A stretch of 64,000 nt of DNA from Crotalaria pallida (lineage: Eukaryota > Streptophyta > Magnoliopsida > Fabales > Fabaceae). The stretch is from positions 24,669,501-24,733,500 of the forward strand of contig CM075654.1 in assembly GCA_037953625.1 (NCBI GenBank), in the 5' to 3' direction. Below the pieces are notes generated by a model. It searched no databases and was not told the DNA's origin. It worked only from the letters and a program-made list of their open reading frames with translations. Below are positions 33,138 through 45,499 of this stretch, one piece after another. Both the position numbers and the translations under genes were made by a program. The number at the start of each line of letters is the position of its first letter. Positions within the stretch are counted from its first letter, which is position 1.

Positions 33138-36100
33138 TTAGCTGTAATAAGCTCTAAGCTTGGCGACGTTCCAACTGTTATTGATATCCGTGCCCGGGAG
33201 AGTTTCCAACTTGTATGCGCCAGTTCCAGTTTTAGCCTTCACTCGGTATGGACCTTCCCAATTCGGATTCAGTTTTCCGACACCAGCATTTCCTTTGCCA
33301 ATATCTTCTCGGCGAAGGACCAAGTCTACGACTTCAAAACTTCGCGGTTGGACCTTCTTGTTATAATCGCGTGCCTGGCGTTCTTTCATCTTTCTTTCAT
33401 GAGCTGATGCAGTTTTTCGTATTTCTTCAAGCAATGTGCGTTCCTCGCTGAGCAGACTGTTGTTGACTTCCGAGGGACGTTCAAGCATTCTAAAGGTGGG
33501 GATTCTTTTTTCGATCGGAATGACTGCGTCACAGCCGTATGTCAATCAAAAAGGGGTTTCTCCAGTTGAGGAATTTGTAGTTGTCCTATGCGACCATAGA
33601 ACGCTCGGAAGCTTTTATGCCCAGGTACCAGCTGCATTGCCAAGTTTCTTTTTTATACCGTCCAAAATGGTTTTGTTAGCAGCTTCGGCTAATCCATTGG
33701 TTTGCGGGTGTTCCACCGAACTGAAGTAGTGGATGATCCTCAGGTCAGCTGCTAGTTCTTGAAAGTGAGAAGCTGCGAATTGTGACCCAATGTCGGTGAC
33801 TATAGAATGGGGCACTCCGAAGCGAGAGATTATTTCCTTTACAAAGAAAGACTGAATTCGAGCTGTAGTAATTGTTGCTAACTGTGCAGCTTCAATCCAC
33901 TTAGTAAAGTAATCAATGGCTACAACCGCAAACTTCAATTGTCCAGGTGCAGTGGGAAACTTTCCGATGATGTCCATTCCCCATTGATAGAAAGGCCAAG
34001 GAGTGCCGAGAGAATGTAGCTCTTCCGCGGGTCTTTGGTAAGTATCGCTGTGAAATTGACATTGAACACATTTCTTGACATGTTCCATGGCATCTTTTTG
34101 CAACGTGGGCCAGAAGTAACCCGCTCGGATTACTTTCCGAGCTAAAGATTTTTCACCCATATGATGGCTACAGATTCCTCCGTGGATCTCTTCAAGGATT
34201 TCTTCCGCTTGAGAGGGATTGACGCATCTGAGCATGGGTGAGCCGAACCCTCTCTTATAGAGGATCCCATTAAGGACTGTGTATTGGGCTTATTGCCGAA
34301 TTAACTTACGAGCCTTTGTCTGATCTTGGGGAACGAAACCATGTTGTAGGTAAGTTAGTATCGGATCCATCCACGACTGACATAATGACACCGCAAGAAT
34401 GACGCTTGGTTTTGGGATAGTTTCTTGTATCAAAGTCTTGTTATTTTCCGACCCTTTCGTGCTTGCCAGTTTGGATAAGATATCTGCCTGAGAGTTCGAG
34501 TCTCTTGGGACATGGGAAATATCAAACTCTGAGAAGTTGGAGATTATTCGCTTTACTTCTTCAAGGTACTTCTGCAAAATGGGCTCCTTAGCCGAGTACT
34601 GTCCCTTAATCTGAGAGACCACTAACTGTGAATCGCTGAATACCGACACCCGATTCACACCAAACTCGTGAACCATTTTGAGGCCTGCAAGGACTGCTTC
34701 ATATTTTGCCTGATTATTTGAAGTTTGGAATTCAAATTTTAATGAATATTCCATGCAAAGTCCTTCGGGATTTTCAATAATGACGCCAGCACCTGCTCCT
34801 TTCCTGTTGCTTGAACCATCCACATAAACTGACCACAAGTCCTGAGGTGTATTCGAGGGGATCTTGGTGAATTCAGTAACGAAGTCAGCGAGAACTTGAG
34901 ACTTCATTGCCTTCCTTGGTTCATAGACGATATCGAATTTAGAAAGCTCTACCGACCACGAAACCATTCTGCCAGCTAGGTCAGGCTTGTGAAGGACCTG
35001 TCTAAGGGGTTGGGTTGTTCTGACCATGATTCGATGAGCCTGGAAGTACTGTCTTAACCTCCGAGCGGATATGACCAAGCAGTATGCAAGTTTCTCAAGT
35101 TTTTGATACCGCAGTTCGGACCCCTGAAGTGCTCGGCTAACAACATAAATGGGGGCCTCAACTCCCGAATCCTCTCGCACCAATACTGAACTGACTGCTG
35201 CATCGGCCACTGACATGTAGACAATAAGGTCTTCTCTGGAAAGAGGGCTATGAAGGACTGGTGGGCTGGAGAGATAATTCTTCAACTAGACAAAGGCTTG
35301 TTCGCAATGATCATCCCAAAGGAAGTTTTTATTTTTCCTAAGGAGTTGATACCACGATAAGGCTTTCCGAACGGCTTGAGACAGGAACCTGGAAAGGGCC
35401 GCCACTCGACCAGTGAGCTGTTGGACTTCTCTAAGACTGGTTGGACTTCTCATTTCAAGAATTGCTTTGCACTTGTCTGGATTAGCTTCAATACCTCTCT
35501 CGGTCAGCATAAAACCGAGAAAGGATCCGGCTGGGACTCCAAACACATACTTTTCAGGATTTAATCTCATGGAGTATTTTCTTACTCGGTCCAGTATTGT
35601 CTTGAGGTCTTGGGCATGGGTCTCTTGCTGTTTGCTCTTTGCAATAATGTCATCAATATAAACCTCCATATTTGAGCCGATCATCCCTTGAAAAACCTTG
35701 TTCATCATTCGCTGGTACGTAGCTCCCGCATTCTTCAATCCGAAGGGCATGACATTGTAACAGTACGTTGCCTTATCGGTGATGAATGCGGTTTTATCTT
35801 GGTCGGCAGGAAACATGGGTATTTGGTTGTAACCTGAGTAAGCGTCCATGAATGAAAGAAGTTTGTAACCGACCGAATTGTCGACGAGCTTGTCTATGAC
35901 GGGAAGAGGATATTGATCTTTTGGATAGACTTTGTTCAAGTCAGTATAGTCCACACACATCCTCCACTTCCCATTGGGTTTTTTGACCAAGACGGTGTTT
36001 GCTAACCAGTCTGTATAGTCGATTTCCCGAATGAAACCAGCTCGGAGTAATTCGGAAATCTTTTCTTCGATAGCTGCAGCCTTTTCTGCACTAACCTTTC

Positions 36101-37025
36101 TTTTGCGTTGTGCCACTGGTTTTGCCCCTGGAAGAATGCTCAATTTGTGGCAGATAAAATTAGGATCAATTCCCGGCATATCGGACGAGGTCCATGCAAA
36201 CAGATCCCTATTAGCGATCAGCAGAGCGGAAAGTTCCTCTTTGACATTTAAGGGGAGATCAGAACCAATTTTTACTTGTCTGAGAGGATCATCATTCAAT
36301 GTTAAAAACTCCCATTGTCCCTTTGGAGTCGGTCTGTTTTTGTCAGATTCATTACGCACATCAAGGTCTGCCAAATTAACATTACCTTTGCCGAGGGAAA
36401 TTCTTTCTAAATGATCCTGGTCCTTGTTTTTAACCTTGCCCAAACTTGCATTATAGCATTTTCGAGCTGCCTCCTGCTCGGCTTTGACCGTAACCACCTT
36501 GTCATCCGTTCCGACGAACTTCATAGCCAAATGTACCGTTGAAACTACTGCACCAAATGCTTGTAAGGAAGTTCTTCCGAGGATGGCGTTGTAGGCAGCT
36601 GGGCAATCGACTACCAAAAATTTAATTATTTCAGTTCGGGCCGACGCCTGTTGACCGAGGGTGACAGGAAGTTGAATGTACCCCTTTGGTTCGATGGTGT
36701 CTCCAGCGAAACCGATCAACTCTCCTTCGAACGGAGTGAGATTGCATTCCCTAAGTTTTAAGGCTTTGAACAAAGGGAAGAACATAATGTCCGCTGAGCT
36801 CCCTTGATCGATAAAGACGCGTTTTACTTCATAATTACCGATAAGGGCTGTGATGACCATGGGATCGTTGTGACCTGGGAGGATCCCGTCCAAATCGTCA
36901 TCATTGAAGATAATGGGAACATTTTTTGTTGATCTTTTGGAGATTGGTTTTTGGCTTACGGTCAAGATTTGGTTGATGTATCTCTTTCTGTCAGCCTTTT
37001 TCTCCCCCCCCCCCGGCAAACCCAC
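33138..37025 (-). pseudogene. Ty3/gypsy pol: protease, RT, two RNase H domains, integrase
   Basis: One frame carries everything, with stops at 35286-35288 (TAG), 34290-34292 (TAA), 33615-33617 (TAA) and one just before 33545 (TGA). Protease: IDQGSSAD near 36800 (relatives usually have D-G/T-G). RT: MPFGLKNAGATYQR and VYIDDIIA (near 35650), both aspartates present. First RNase H about 34960-35285; second, archaeal-type RNase H about 34490-34850 with DGSS, EAVLAGL and SDSQLV. Integrase: zinc motif with CVQC, catalytic MDIIG, TDIGSQF and NGLAEAANKT. The C-terminal domain is at 33138-33545. The protein cuts Gag-Pol, copies the RNA and integrates the cDNA; this copy cannot make it whole. Confidence 0.9.
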
Positions 37026-38780
37026 CAGCTATAGTATTCACTAAAAATTCATTATCTGTTGGGTTTGTGTCAATAACTGGGGCGGGCTCGGTTTTCTGTC
37101 TTCCCGCATTCCTGTCGTCTGGTGATCTATCAGTGGTATGTCCATACCCCTTGTGAAAATCGCAATATTTTGACCTATCACGCTGTGCGCCCTTTCTTAA
37201 AGACGGAGGCCTTTGGGCAGAGCGTAAGCCGGTCTGCATCGTTTCCCGAAGGATTTGACTCCTAGGAACCGTCAGAGGAGTGTACTCTGATACTTGTTCC
37301 TCGGAGGAGGCCTTCGGTCCCGATCGTTTCTGTCCTGTCTTCCAGTGAAACGTTCGTCACGTTTTTGTTTGTTCTGATTTTGAGGGTCGGTTCGCTGTCG
37401 ATCTTCTCTGAATTTCTGTCCTTTGTGGAATTCCTCCAAATTGATGAATTTATTTGACCTCTGTCTGAGCTCGGCCATATCTTTTGGAGGTTTTCCGGTT
37501 AGCGATTTTCTGAAATCCCCAGGCTGCAATCCTTGTGTGAACAATAACACCGCGACACCAGGTTCCAGTCGAGGGACTGAACTAGCCTCAGTATGAAAGC
37601 GTGACAGATAATCTTTCAAGGATTCATCATGCTTTTGGGTAACTGCCGCCAACGTGTGATCGGATTTTGGTTGGATACAACTGGCTGTATATCTATTTAA
37701 AAAGACGCGCTTCATCTCCTCCCACGAATTAATAGAATTCGGAGGAAGAGATGAGTACCAGCGCAAAACCGAGGGCTCCAAGGTCATGGAAAAGGCTTGG
37801 CACTTCATCCGATCGCCACCACCGTAATAATTCATCGCACCCTCGTAAGAAACTATGTGGTTAACTGGGTCGGTTAGGACATTGTAGTGTGGAACGTTAG
37901 ATGGGCCTAAGTACCCTTGAGGGGTTTCAAAATCCATGATATATGGGGTAAAAGGATGACCAGGGTGAAAATCACCCTGACTGTGGTCTGTGACTGGGTT
38001 ATTATGAAAGTTTTGGGGTGGAGGGAGTTGCATCACGGGAATAAGTTGTGGCTCTAAAGGTTGGGGGATTTGGTTATTGGCCTGTCGGACAGTAGGTTGG
38101 TTTTGAGTAATTCTCGTCATTGCCTGCTATTGGAGGTCGGCTATGGCTTGTCCTTGGCGCTCAATTAAAGCTGTTTGTCGATTGAGAATATTAATCATCT
38201 CTTGCTCGCGAGCACGAGCAGATGCAGAGGTGGCATAGGATCTACTAGTGGAGTGGGCTCGGTGGGAGTTACTGCGGGATGTTCTCCCTGGGTTTAATCT
38301 AATACTGGGGGATACACTCACATGATCGGGGTTGGGTTGGACTGGCGGATTTGGAGTTCGGTGAGTATTTCGACCGTGGTGTGCTCGAGTTCCAGTAGTT
38401 CTGGCTGTATTACGGGTAGTTGGGGTAGTGCTGCTTGAATCGCCATGAGTTGAGGGGGGTGGTGGCGGAGGAAGTAAATTCTGTAGGGTTTGGAGTGGTA
38501 GGGGATTTGTCCCGGTTCTATGCTGAGAAGATTGTGGTGGTTGAGAGTTGGCAGGGTGGTTTTGGCTTTGCGAATTATGAGGAGGATGCGAATTATTCCT
38601 AGTTCCAAAGTGAGATGTACGGGGTGGCTGCGAATTAGTTTCACGATTTTGATTAAGAATATCTCGCAAGTCACCCACAGGTTGTGGCTGTTGATCATTA
38701 TTGTTTACGTTTCTGGGTCTACCACGAGTGCGGCCAATGCGATCACGGAAATCACCAACTTGGCTCCTTGTAGTGACCAT
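36991..38780 (-). pseudogene. Ty3/gypsy gag, broken
   Basis: ATG at 38778-38780 (MVTTRSQVGDF), only 30 nt after the primer site. A Pro/Asn/Gln-rich N-terminal part is interrupted by TAG at 38127-38129 in the context CAA-TAG-CAG. A retrotrans-gag-type domain follows, with PFTPYIMDFETPQGY, SFSMTLEP-like residues, WYSSLPPNSINSWEEM and LSRFHTEASSV. A frameshift near 37275 moves to the frame of 36991-37239, which holds a zinc-knuckle-like CDFHKGYGHTTD. A second shift occurs near the C10 run at 37007-37016, where the frame returns to that of pol. Gag would form the particle. Confidence 0.85.
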
Positions 38781-38810
38781 GGTGGTGGTGGGAATGATAT
38801 ATTATTCAAT

Positions 38811-38828
38811 CCCCACGGTGGGCGCCAA
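38811..38828 (-). promoter_or_regulatory. Primer binding site of the gypsy element
   Basis: In element orientation TTGGCGCCCACCGTGGGG abuts the 5' LTR. TGGCGCC fits the 3' end of plant tRNA-Asp, though the rest of the match is imperfect. Confidence 0.7.
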
Positions 38829-39403
38829 TGTCGTGTCCTTAACCGAAATCAACATTGAAGCTATGAAAGAACTTCAGGAATGATCTCAATCAAGATGTTA
38901 ATGTAGGACTCTTTTAGGATTTCTGTATATCCAGTTGGGATAAACAGGTTCTCCCTAGTCAACAATGTGTGTGCTAGTGTCAACTTAGGGATGAGAAGAC
39001 GTACCTTAGCCCCTATAGCATGGTAGTTCTTATAGGGGATTACCTGTGTGTGATGGGTCTTTCTGATAAGCTTGTGAAGAGGAAGAATTCAGGTAGGATT
39101 AGTAAAGGTTATGATAAGATCACCTTCGTAAATCCTATAGGTGATAAATCTTTATCCGATATCATGTTTATCTAACCAAGAGTCGTGGGAATCTAAGAGA
39201 AGTAGTTAAGCTTAATGAGACTGCAAATGATAGAGATAAGGATGGAAATCCTGTGTTCGGGATTAATCTCACAAGCGTGTAACATCTCCATAAGCCCAGT
39301 TGCTCGGTGTAGCGTTCCGACCGTTGGCCTTGTTCCAGCGTCTAACTGGTCGGACCAAGGTGATTTTAGTCGGGTACTTTCGGTCTACTGAAGGTCCACT
39401 ACA
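38829..39403 (-). repeat. 5' LTR of the gypsy element (right on the plus strand)
   Basis: Pairs with 28562-29136 (8 differences in 575 bp). It is followed by the TSD copy ATCAA at 39404-39408. Confidence 0.95.
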
Positions 39404-39408
39404 ATCAA

Positions 39409-39645
39409 CATATTGCTAAAGATAAGGGAAACAGTATATATTATATTGCACATAATCAGGGATAAGTATATTCTTTCATGGGAGTTTATGTGATAAATTT
39501 GAAAATTTGAATTAAAAAAAAAAATATTTGGAAAATTATGTGATGAGTTTTGTTTTTTTAAATTAAAAAATTAAAAAATTATATGAAAGCATCACGTCAG
39601 CAATTTTTGAATTGAAGATATCCTCTTTTTATAATATATAATTGA
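39409..39645. repeat. Right part of tandem repeat unit 3
   Basis: Continues the unit cut by the gypsy insertion at 28561 and ends in TATAATATATAATTGAT, like unit 1. Confidence 0.7.
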
Positions 39646-40237
39646 TTGATTTTGAAAAAAAAAATGTAAAATGATATACGTTAAGTACTTATATTATACG
39701 TTATTAAGTCTTCCGTATGTTTGATATCTTAGTTTTATTTTTATTTTTTAAAAATGTTTGAGATTTTTATAATAAAAAATACAATATTAAGGGTTAGAAT
39801 TTGTGGTGTTGCATTTTTCATCATTATATTAATAGGAGATATAATAAGTAGAAAAATTGATCAACTAGTGTAAAGAAATAAAAGGCAAAAATGGTAAAAC
39901 AAGTGATGATTTATTAAAAAAAATATATTAAATATATTTTTTAATCCACGTGTTATAACCTTAGTTGATAATTATCTTGAAACAAATGAGTAATCAACAC
40001 ACCTTCCGGTCATATTTATAAAAAAAATTTGGAATTTTTATTTCGGTTTTATTTTTAAATTCTCATTTCAATTTTTAATAGCATTTAATTACCAATAAAA
40101 AATCACCGGACAGGGAATGTGACGTAGAATTCAATTTGAGCTGGACTTTTCATCAACACATGTTTAATGAGCAATTTCACATCCACAAACTATATAAAAT
40201 GAAAATAAAATAAAAAAGCTTCAGAAATTTTTTCCCT
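39646..40237. other. AT-rich upstream region of unit 1, nothing recognised
   Basis: Left of the duplication boundary; no counterpart is seen upstream of phosphatase copy 2. Confidence 0.5.
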
Positions 40238-40257
40238 CTAGAACCGGACTATACCCA

Positions 40258-40358
40258 GCATATTCTGGAACAGTGCATCCGGTGGAGGGTGAAGTGCGTT
40301 TCATAGTCACGAGTATTAGCCACCAAGCACATCTAATTCCCCCACTCTCGAATATTCC
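40258..40358 (+). promoter_or_regulatory. Two P1BS (PHR1-type) sites upstream of phosphatase copy 1
   Basis: GCATATTC (40258-40265) and GAATATTC (40351-40358) fit GNATATNC, the site bound by PHR1-family regulators of the plant phosphate-starvation response. They lie about 460 and 560 bp upstream of the ATG, and both are conserved in copy 2. This is a sequence match only; no binding is shown. Confidence 0.6.
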
Positions 40359-40673
40359 TCTTTATTCCCGCGCGTTTTCAGTTCTCTTGGCCTAAACCTA
40401 CCCTACCTTCTCCACCCTCCGATCTTTTCATCAACCTAAAGTTAATCAAATCCAACGATTCAGATCTAACTTTCTTTTTTCTTTTCAAAAATGAAATAGA
40501 ATCTGATTTTTGTCAAGCGAAACTAACTTTATAATTTGATGGCATCTTTATCCCTTACCTCTTACCAGGAAATATGCAATGTAATATTCCCTTTGGAAGC
40601 GAAGATTCCTTTTTTATTTTTCCTCAATAATTATTATTAATTTTTTTGGGTTTCTGGCTACATACACGTTCAC

Positions 40674-40681
40674 TATAAATA
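40674..40681 (+). promoter_or_regulatory. TATA box of phosphatase copy 1
   Basis: TATAAATA about 140 bp before the ATG, conserved in copy 2 (47574-47581). Transcription would start near 40705, giving a 5' UTR of about 110 nt. Confidence 0.65.
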
Positions 40682-40818
40682 CGCGTTTTTCTGAGTGGCT
40701 AATCAATCCAAGCCAATAAGTGATTTTGAGAGTTGTAAGAGACACCCAAATTCTTGTGAAGTATAGGTTTCTTCTTCTTCAACTGGGTCATTGAGATTTC
40801 ACCTTTTGTTCAAACAAA

Positions 40819-42533
40819 ATGTCTGGAATAGTAGTTGTTTTTGATTTTGACAAGACCATTGTGGATTGTGATAGTGATAATTGGGTCATTGATGAGTTGG
40901 GTTTCACCGATTTGTTCAATCAGCTCCTTCCCACCATGCCTTGGAATTCTATGATGGTAACTCTGTCATTAATGCTTTTTTTTTTATTATTATTATTATT
41001 ATGAACTATGCAATGTGGAAATTAATAACTGAGTATTTATATTTTTGTGTTATGGTTTTATAGGATAGGATGATGATGGAGCTTCATACACAAGGTGTAA
41101 CCATTGAAGACATTGAGAAGGTTCTTCATAGGATTCCTATTCATCCCAGAATAATACCTGCACTTAAAGAAGCTCATGCTTTAGGGTATGTCTCTCCCTT
41201 TCATTCTTTCTTATCTATATATTTCAATAATAAGCAAAGTTATGCTTTTTATTACTATTATTATTTTTTTTTAAATTTTTTTGAGGATGAAATTTATGGC
41301 GGCATTTGTTAATAATTTCAGGTGTGACATGAGGATTGTAAGTGATGCAAACGTGTTCTTCATTGAGACAATTTTGAAGCACTTAGGAATAAGGGAATAC
41401 TTTTCAGAGATTAACACTAACCCAGGTTATGTTAATGAAGAAGGAAGGTTAAGAATTTTGCCTTACCATGACTTTAACAAAGCTCCCCATGGCTGCAGTT
41501 TGTGCCCTCCAAACATGTGCAAGGTATATAATCTCTTTTGATCCTTCCTCTGCTTTTCTTTTTCCTTTTTTTAAACGAATTTTTTTTGATAAAAAAGTAA
41601 AAACTCTTATGATTTGTCAAAATCATAGAGAAAAAATTACTCGAGTTAATTCTAATTTGATTGCCTTTTTTTAATTAAAATATGACTCTTAATAAACAAT
41701 TGATTTCCAAAACAATTGATTTCCATACGTACAAGTTACTTGATATTGCTTTCAAGTTGATCTTGGCTGAATATAGCGTCTTATACAAAATATTATGGTA
41801 TAATTTTGATATATTTTTATTTGTTCAAAAAAAAATATTTATATTTTTGTTTAGCATAGGTGCTTCCGTGACTAATATGACTTCTTCCTAGAGCATCGGA
41901 ATGTTGTCTTCTGATGTCTGCTTAACTAACCCAACACTCAGCAACCAATGGATTTTTTATTTATTTTCTTTTTTATAGCAGCCAATGGATTTAATGGAAA
42001 TAGAAAATAGTAAAGAATATTTCTGACCTAGGCCCACCATTTAGTTTAAATTAAAAATAATTTAAAGACCAATAAGTAAAAAAAAAAAAAAAATTAAGTT
42101 TATAAACTGACTGCAGAGTTTCATCATTTGGCAATTATGTATTCAATTATAATTATGTTTTAATTTTCCTTTACAGGGTCTAATCATAGAAAAAATCCAA
42201 AATTCAATGTACACTGAAGATAATAAGAGGTTCATCTATCTTGGTGATGGAGCTGGTGACTACTGTCCAAGTTTGAGGCTTAAAGAGAGAGATTTTATGA
42301 TGCCAAGGAAGAACTTTCCAGTGTGGGACTTGATATGCAAAGACCCTTCGCTTCTTAAGGCTGAAATCCATGGCTGGAGTGATGGTGAAGAGCTGGAGCA
42401 AGTTTTATTGCATTTGATTAACAAAATTAACATGGACATAAACTCTCAGTTCATCTCATCTGACTGCAAGCTACAGATTTTATCTGTCTCTTCTCCCGAG
42501 GCTTTGCCTAAAGTTCTCTCAGTTAGACCTTAA
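40819..42533 (+). CDS. PECP1-like: HAD-superfamily phosphatase, PS2/PECP1-like, copy 1
   Basis: Exons 40819-40956, 41064-41185, 41322-41523 and 42177-42533, with GT-AG introns, give 272 aa with no stop. HAD phosphatase motifs are all present: DFDKT (residues 9-13, nucleophile D9 and D11), SDAN (94-97), the conserved Lys in CPPNMCKG (K154) and GDGAGD (177-182). The family (Put_Phosphatase; Arabidopsis PS2, PECP1, ThMPase) hydrolyses phosphocholine, phosphoethanolamine, pyrophosphate or related small phosphomonoesters. In plants, several members are strongly induced by phosphate starvation. There is no signal peptide, so it is probably cytosolic. Length matches the family. Upstream P1BS sites agree with starvation control. 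The exact substrate cannot be read from sequence. Confidence 0.93.
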
Positions 42534-42763
42534 TTTCCTAGTTTAGTATCTTTACAAATGTAGCATAACTCATATAGTGCTTTTCCTTTTTTTGGCTGAT
42601 TGATCTTTGATCAATCTTTCCTAAAGTTGCTGGTGTTGGAAATGGTCCAAGATGGACAGCTATGATTCTATCAAGACATGATTGTAAGTATGTTTTACAA
42701 CAACCTATACATTGGTCAGTTTAGCAACCAAGTAAAATGTCCATTTTCATATTATCTTTTTTA

Positions 42764-44491
42764 GGGGTGAGTACAGGACGGGTTGGGCTTGTCCCTTATT
42801 CATATCTAAATGTTGTTCGGGTCAATTTTTGAATTCGAACCTGCCTCTAATTAAAGTGGAACAAGGTAAGGATGAGTCCGAATTAGGAGGGGTCCGAATA
42901 AAGATGGGTCTGGGTTAATCCGAGACAAAAATGAATAGCGTAAAAAAATAAATTCAAAAAATGTTCCTCTCTTTTTAATTGTTACACCTAAAGTTTGATA
43001 AAAATAAATTTAAAAAATGTTCCTCTCTTTTTAATTGTTACACATAAAGTTTGAAAAAAGAAAAATGAGTATGAGTGAAATTCAAGATATGTTTGTCTAA
43101 GATCAAAATTTTGAATATTTGTTTGTCTAACCTAAAAAAGAATTCTTTTGTGACATACCCTATTACAAAGATGCAACACAAAAATTAAAAAAACATACTT
43201 AATTAATTAAATATGATTTTGAGGATAAATTAATATAATTGTTTTTTTTTTATAATGTTTGTAACAATAACAAATTCAATCTTATGAAAAGCTTAGGCCA
43301 TAATGGAAATAATATAAAAAACTAATTTGAGAATTTATAAGACATTCAATCTCTACTTAATAGAAAGTAGCACTAAAAATTATCAGAGAAAAGAATTCAT
43401 AAAATTACATTTATTCGCTGTTATGGGTATTAGTCATTCAAGAAATGATCATAAAATATGTTAAAGTAACACTCTCTACTTGACACTATATATAGTCAGT
43501 GACCCGAATATAGAACTCTATCTAGGAAGTAGGAACAAAACCTTTCGACTAAGACCAACCATAAAGAAAACAATTATGGAGTTGAAGGAAAAACAGAGTT
43601 ACCGAGTTACAAGTTGAAGTCTTGAATATTGGGAGGCAGTAGCACTGCAATGGCCGACGGGTAGCTTTTGAGCGGCGGTAACGGGAGCATTGTCTGGGTT
43701 ATGGTGAGTGTGCGAGCGATAGTGGGTGTCATGAGTAAAAAAGGAGAAGGAACCCTAGAAGGGTCAGATTGGCAAAACTAAACTAGCTTATAACTTGTGA
43801 GCTTATAACTGATAGCTGTGAGTTTGTAATTGATAGCCGTGAACCTAGCTCAAAGCTGTGGGATTATAGCTGAAAGCTAGCTTATAACTATATATGTAAC
43901 TTATTGAAGTAGAACTATTTGGCAAAACTAGCTGTACAACTATCTGAAATTTGTTAAATGAATAATAATTAGGAAAAAAATAAAGGGCAAAATTGAAATA
44001 TAATTTATTTGAAAGCTCTTTCATTTTTTGAAAAGCTACTTCATATAGCTTTCTGAAAGCTTTCAAAAGTTATAAACTTCTTTTTTGAAAGCTATAAGCT
44101 TCCTTTTTGAAAGCTATAAGCTTTTTTTATTTTTTTGTTCACCAAACAGTTTTAGCAGCTTATTGACGAAGTCCATAAGTTAAAAACTACCAGATAAGTT
44201 ATAAGCTTACCTTACCAAACATAGCCGAAGTCTTTCTCTGAACTTTGAAGTAAAAACGTGTGGGGTCTGCTTGTTGTATCAAATTTGGGATAAATTTAGA
44301 AATCTTGTGTTTGGGATTTGTAACGGGACGGGTCAGGTAACACGATAGCAAACCCGAACCCATCCTATTTCTGCACAGGTCAATCCCTTTATAAACTAGT
44401 TTCTACTCTTTTGTTATGTTGAACGGGTCTAACTCAGCCCGAACTTGTCAGATAGAGTCGGACCCGCTAGTTGGGTCGGGTCTTGCTCACC
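42764..44491. mobile_element. hAT-like non-autonomous transposon
   Basis: Inverted ends GGGGTGAGTACAGGACGGGT and (right end, reversed) GGTGAGCAAGACCCGACCC are flanked by 8-bp repeats CTTTTTTA/CTTTTTTT (one mismatch). Unit 2 has the empty site (CTTTTTTC near 50156). No transposase ORF. A second inverted-repeat element with AGCTTATAAC phrases may be nested at about 43760-44230. Confidence 0.68.
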
Positions 44492-44738
44492 CTTTTTTTG
44501 GTATGAATATATTAAATTAATATAGAGTCTTAGATTCCAAACCTCACAAAGTATTCCCAACCCCAATTTAATGTGTGAAATGACAATAATATCCTTTATT
44601 AAAAAAATGTTATATTTTAAATCCCATAAATTATCCTCACACCCCAGAAACTATCCCCACATCCATCTCTTCCCTCCAAAGCAACCCTAACCCTTTCATC
44701 TTCCTCACCATGCTGAATCTATACACTAACCCCATTCC

Positions 44739-45499
44739 CAGTGGCGGAGGATCTCAGGAGCAGGTGGGAGCACCTGCTCCCCCTGAGATTTTGGAAAGTA
44801 TATATTACTTGTTTGTAATTTTTATCATTAGTTTGTAGGTGGTGCAGTAGCAAAGTAATTGGAGTTAATATAGTCGAATGTTGGCTCGATTCTGGCCACA
44901 GACATTCTTTAGGTTTTACTTGCTTTTTTACTTTATTTTCACAATAAGATGAAAAATGGCCAAATCTTTCAGTTTTACTTGCTTTTTACTTTAATTTCAC
45001 AAAAAGATGAAAAATGGCCACACAGAGGTTCGAGAACAAGTGATTTGTGAATTATCACTGTGTGACTAGCCATTTAGTCGGTTCATCTCATTAAGCACTA
45101 TGTGCAAAATTGTAATACTCCATCCGGTCCTATATATAAGCATTTTTTAAAGATTTTTTTTTTGTCCTTAATATAGTCTCATTTCCAATAGCATTAATTA
45201 CTTATTTTTCACAAACACCCTTATTTACTCAACACTTTTTAAATTTCCCATAATAATTATAGGGTACTATTGAAAATGTATACCAAATATTTACATTTTC
45301 AATACCACTAACAATATTAACTAACTTTTTTAAAGAGAGTGAAATTGATCAAATAGTACTTACATTAGTGACCGGAAGAAGTATAAAATACTCAAAATTT
45401 AACTTCCCAAATTTATTATTATTATTATTATTATTATTTTTAAATTGTGATACTATTTATTGCCGCACCCTCTCAACTTTTTATCATCTTCCGCCACTG
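44739..45499. mobile_element. hAT-like element nested in the foldback arm
   Basis: Ends CAGTGGCGG...CCGCCACTG with perfect 8-bp duplication CCCATTCC (44731-44738 and 45500-45507). The other foldback arm gives the empty site. 761 bp including a nested MITE; no transposase. Confidence 0.9.
45118..45381. mobile_element. Stowaway-like MITE nested in the hAT element
   Basis: TIRs CTCCATCCGGTCCTATATAT against CTTCTTCCGGTCACTAATGT, TA on both sides (45116-45117 and 45382-45383). Confidence 0.7.

Larger units (their letters stand above)
28562..39403 (-). mobile_element. Tat-like Ty3/gypsy LTR retrotransposon, 10.84 kb
   Basis: Identical-length LTRs (575 bp; 28562-29136 and 38829-39403) differ at 8 positions (1.4%), and the 5-bp target duplication ATCAA is perfect (28557-28561 and 39404-39408). 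Gag and pol run on the minus strand in the order PR, RT, RH, second RH, INT, so this is Ty3/gypsy. The second RNase H and an ORF on the opposite strand between pol and the 3' LTR are Tat-lineage features. It is young but coding-dead through multiple stops and frameshifts. At a commonly used rate of 1.3e-8 per site per year, 1.4% would be about half a million years. Confidence 0.93.

Noticed and set aside
33160..36414. Plus-strand ORFs inside the gypsy pol region
   Set aside because: They are antisense shadows of pol, with no splice signals or domain content, unlike the antisense ORF at 30298-32390.
38127..38129. Programmed TAG readthrough in gag (CAA-TAG-CAG context)
   Set aside because: The context only partly fits the known readthrough consensus, it lies within gag and not at gag-pol, and the element has several other stops; a mutation is simpler.
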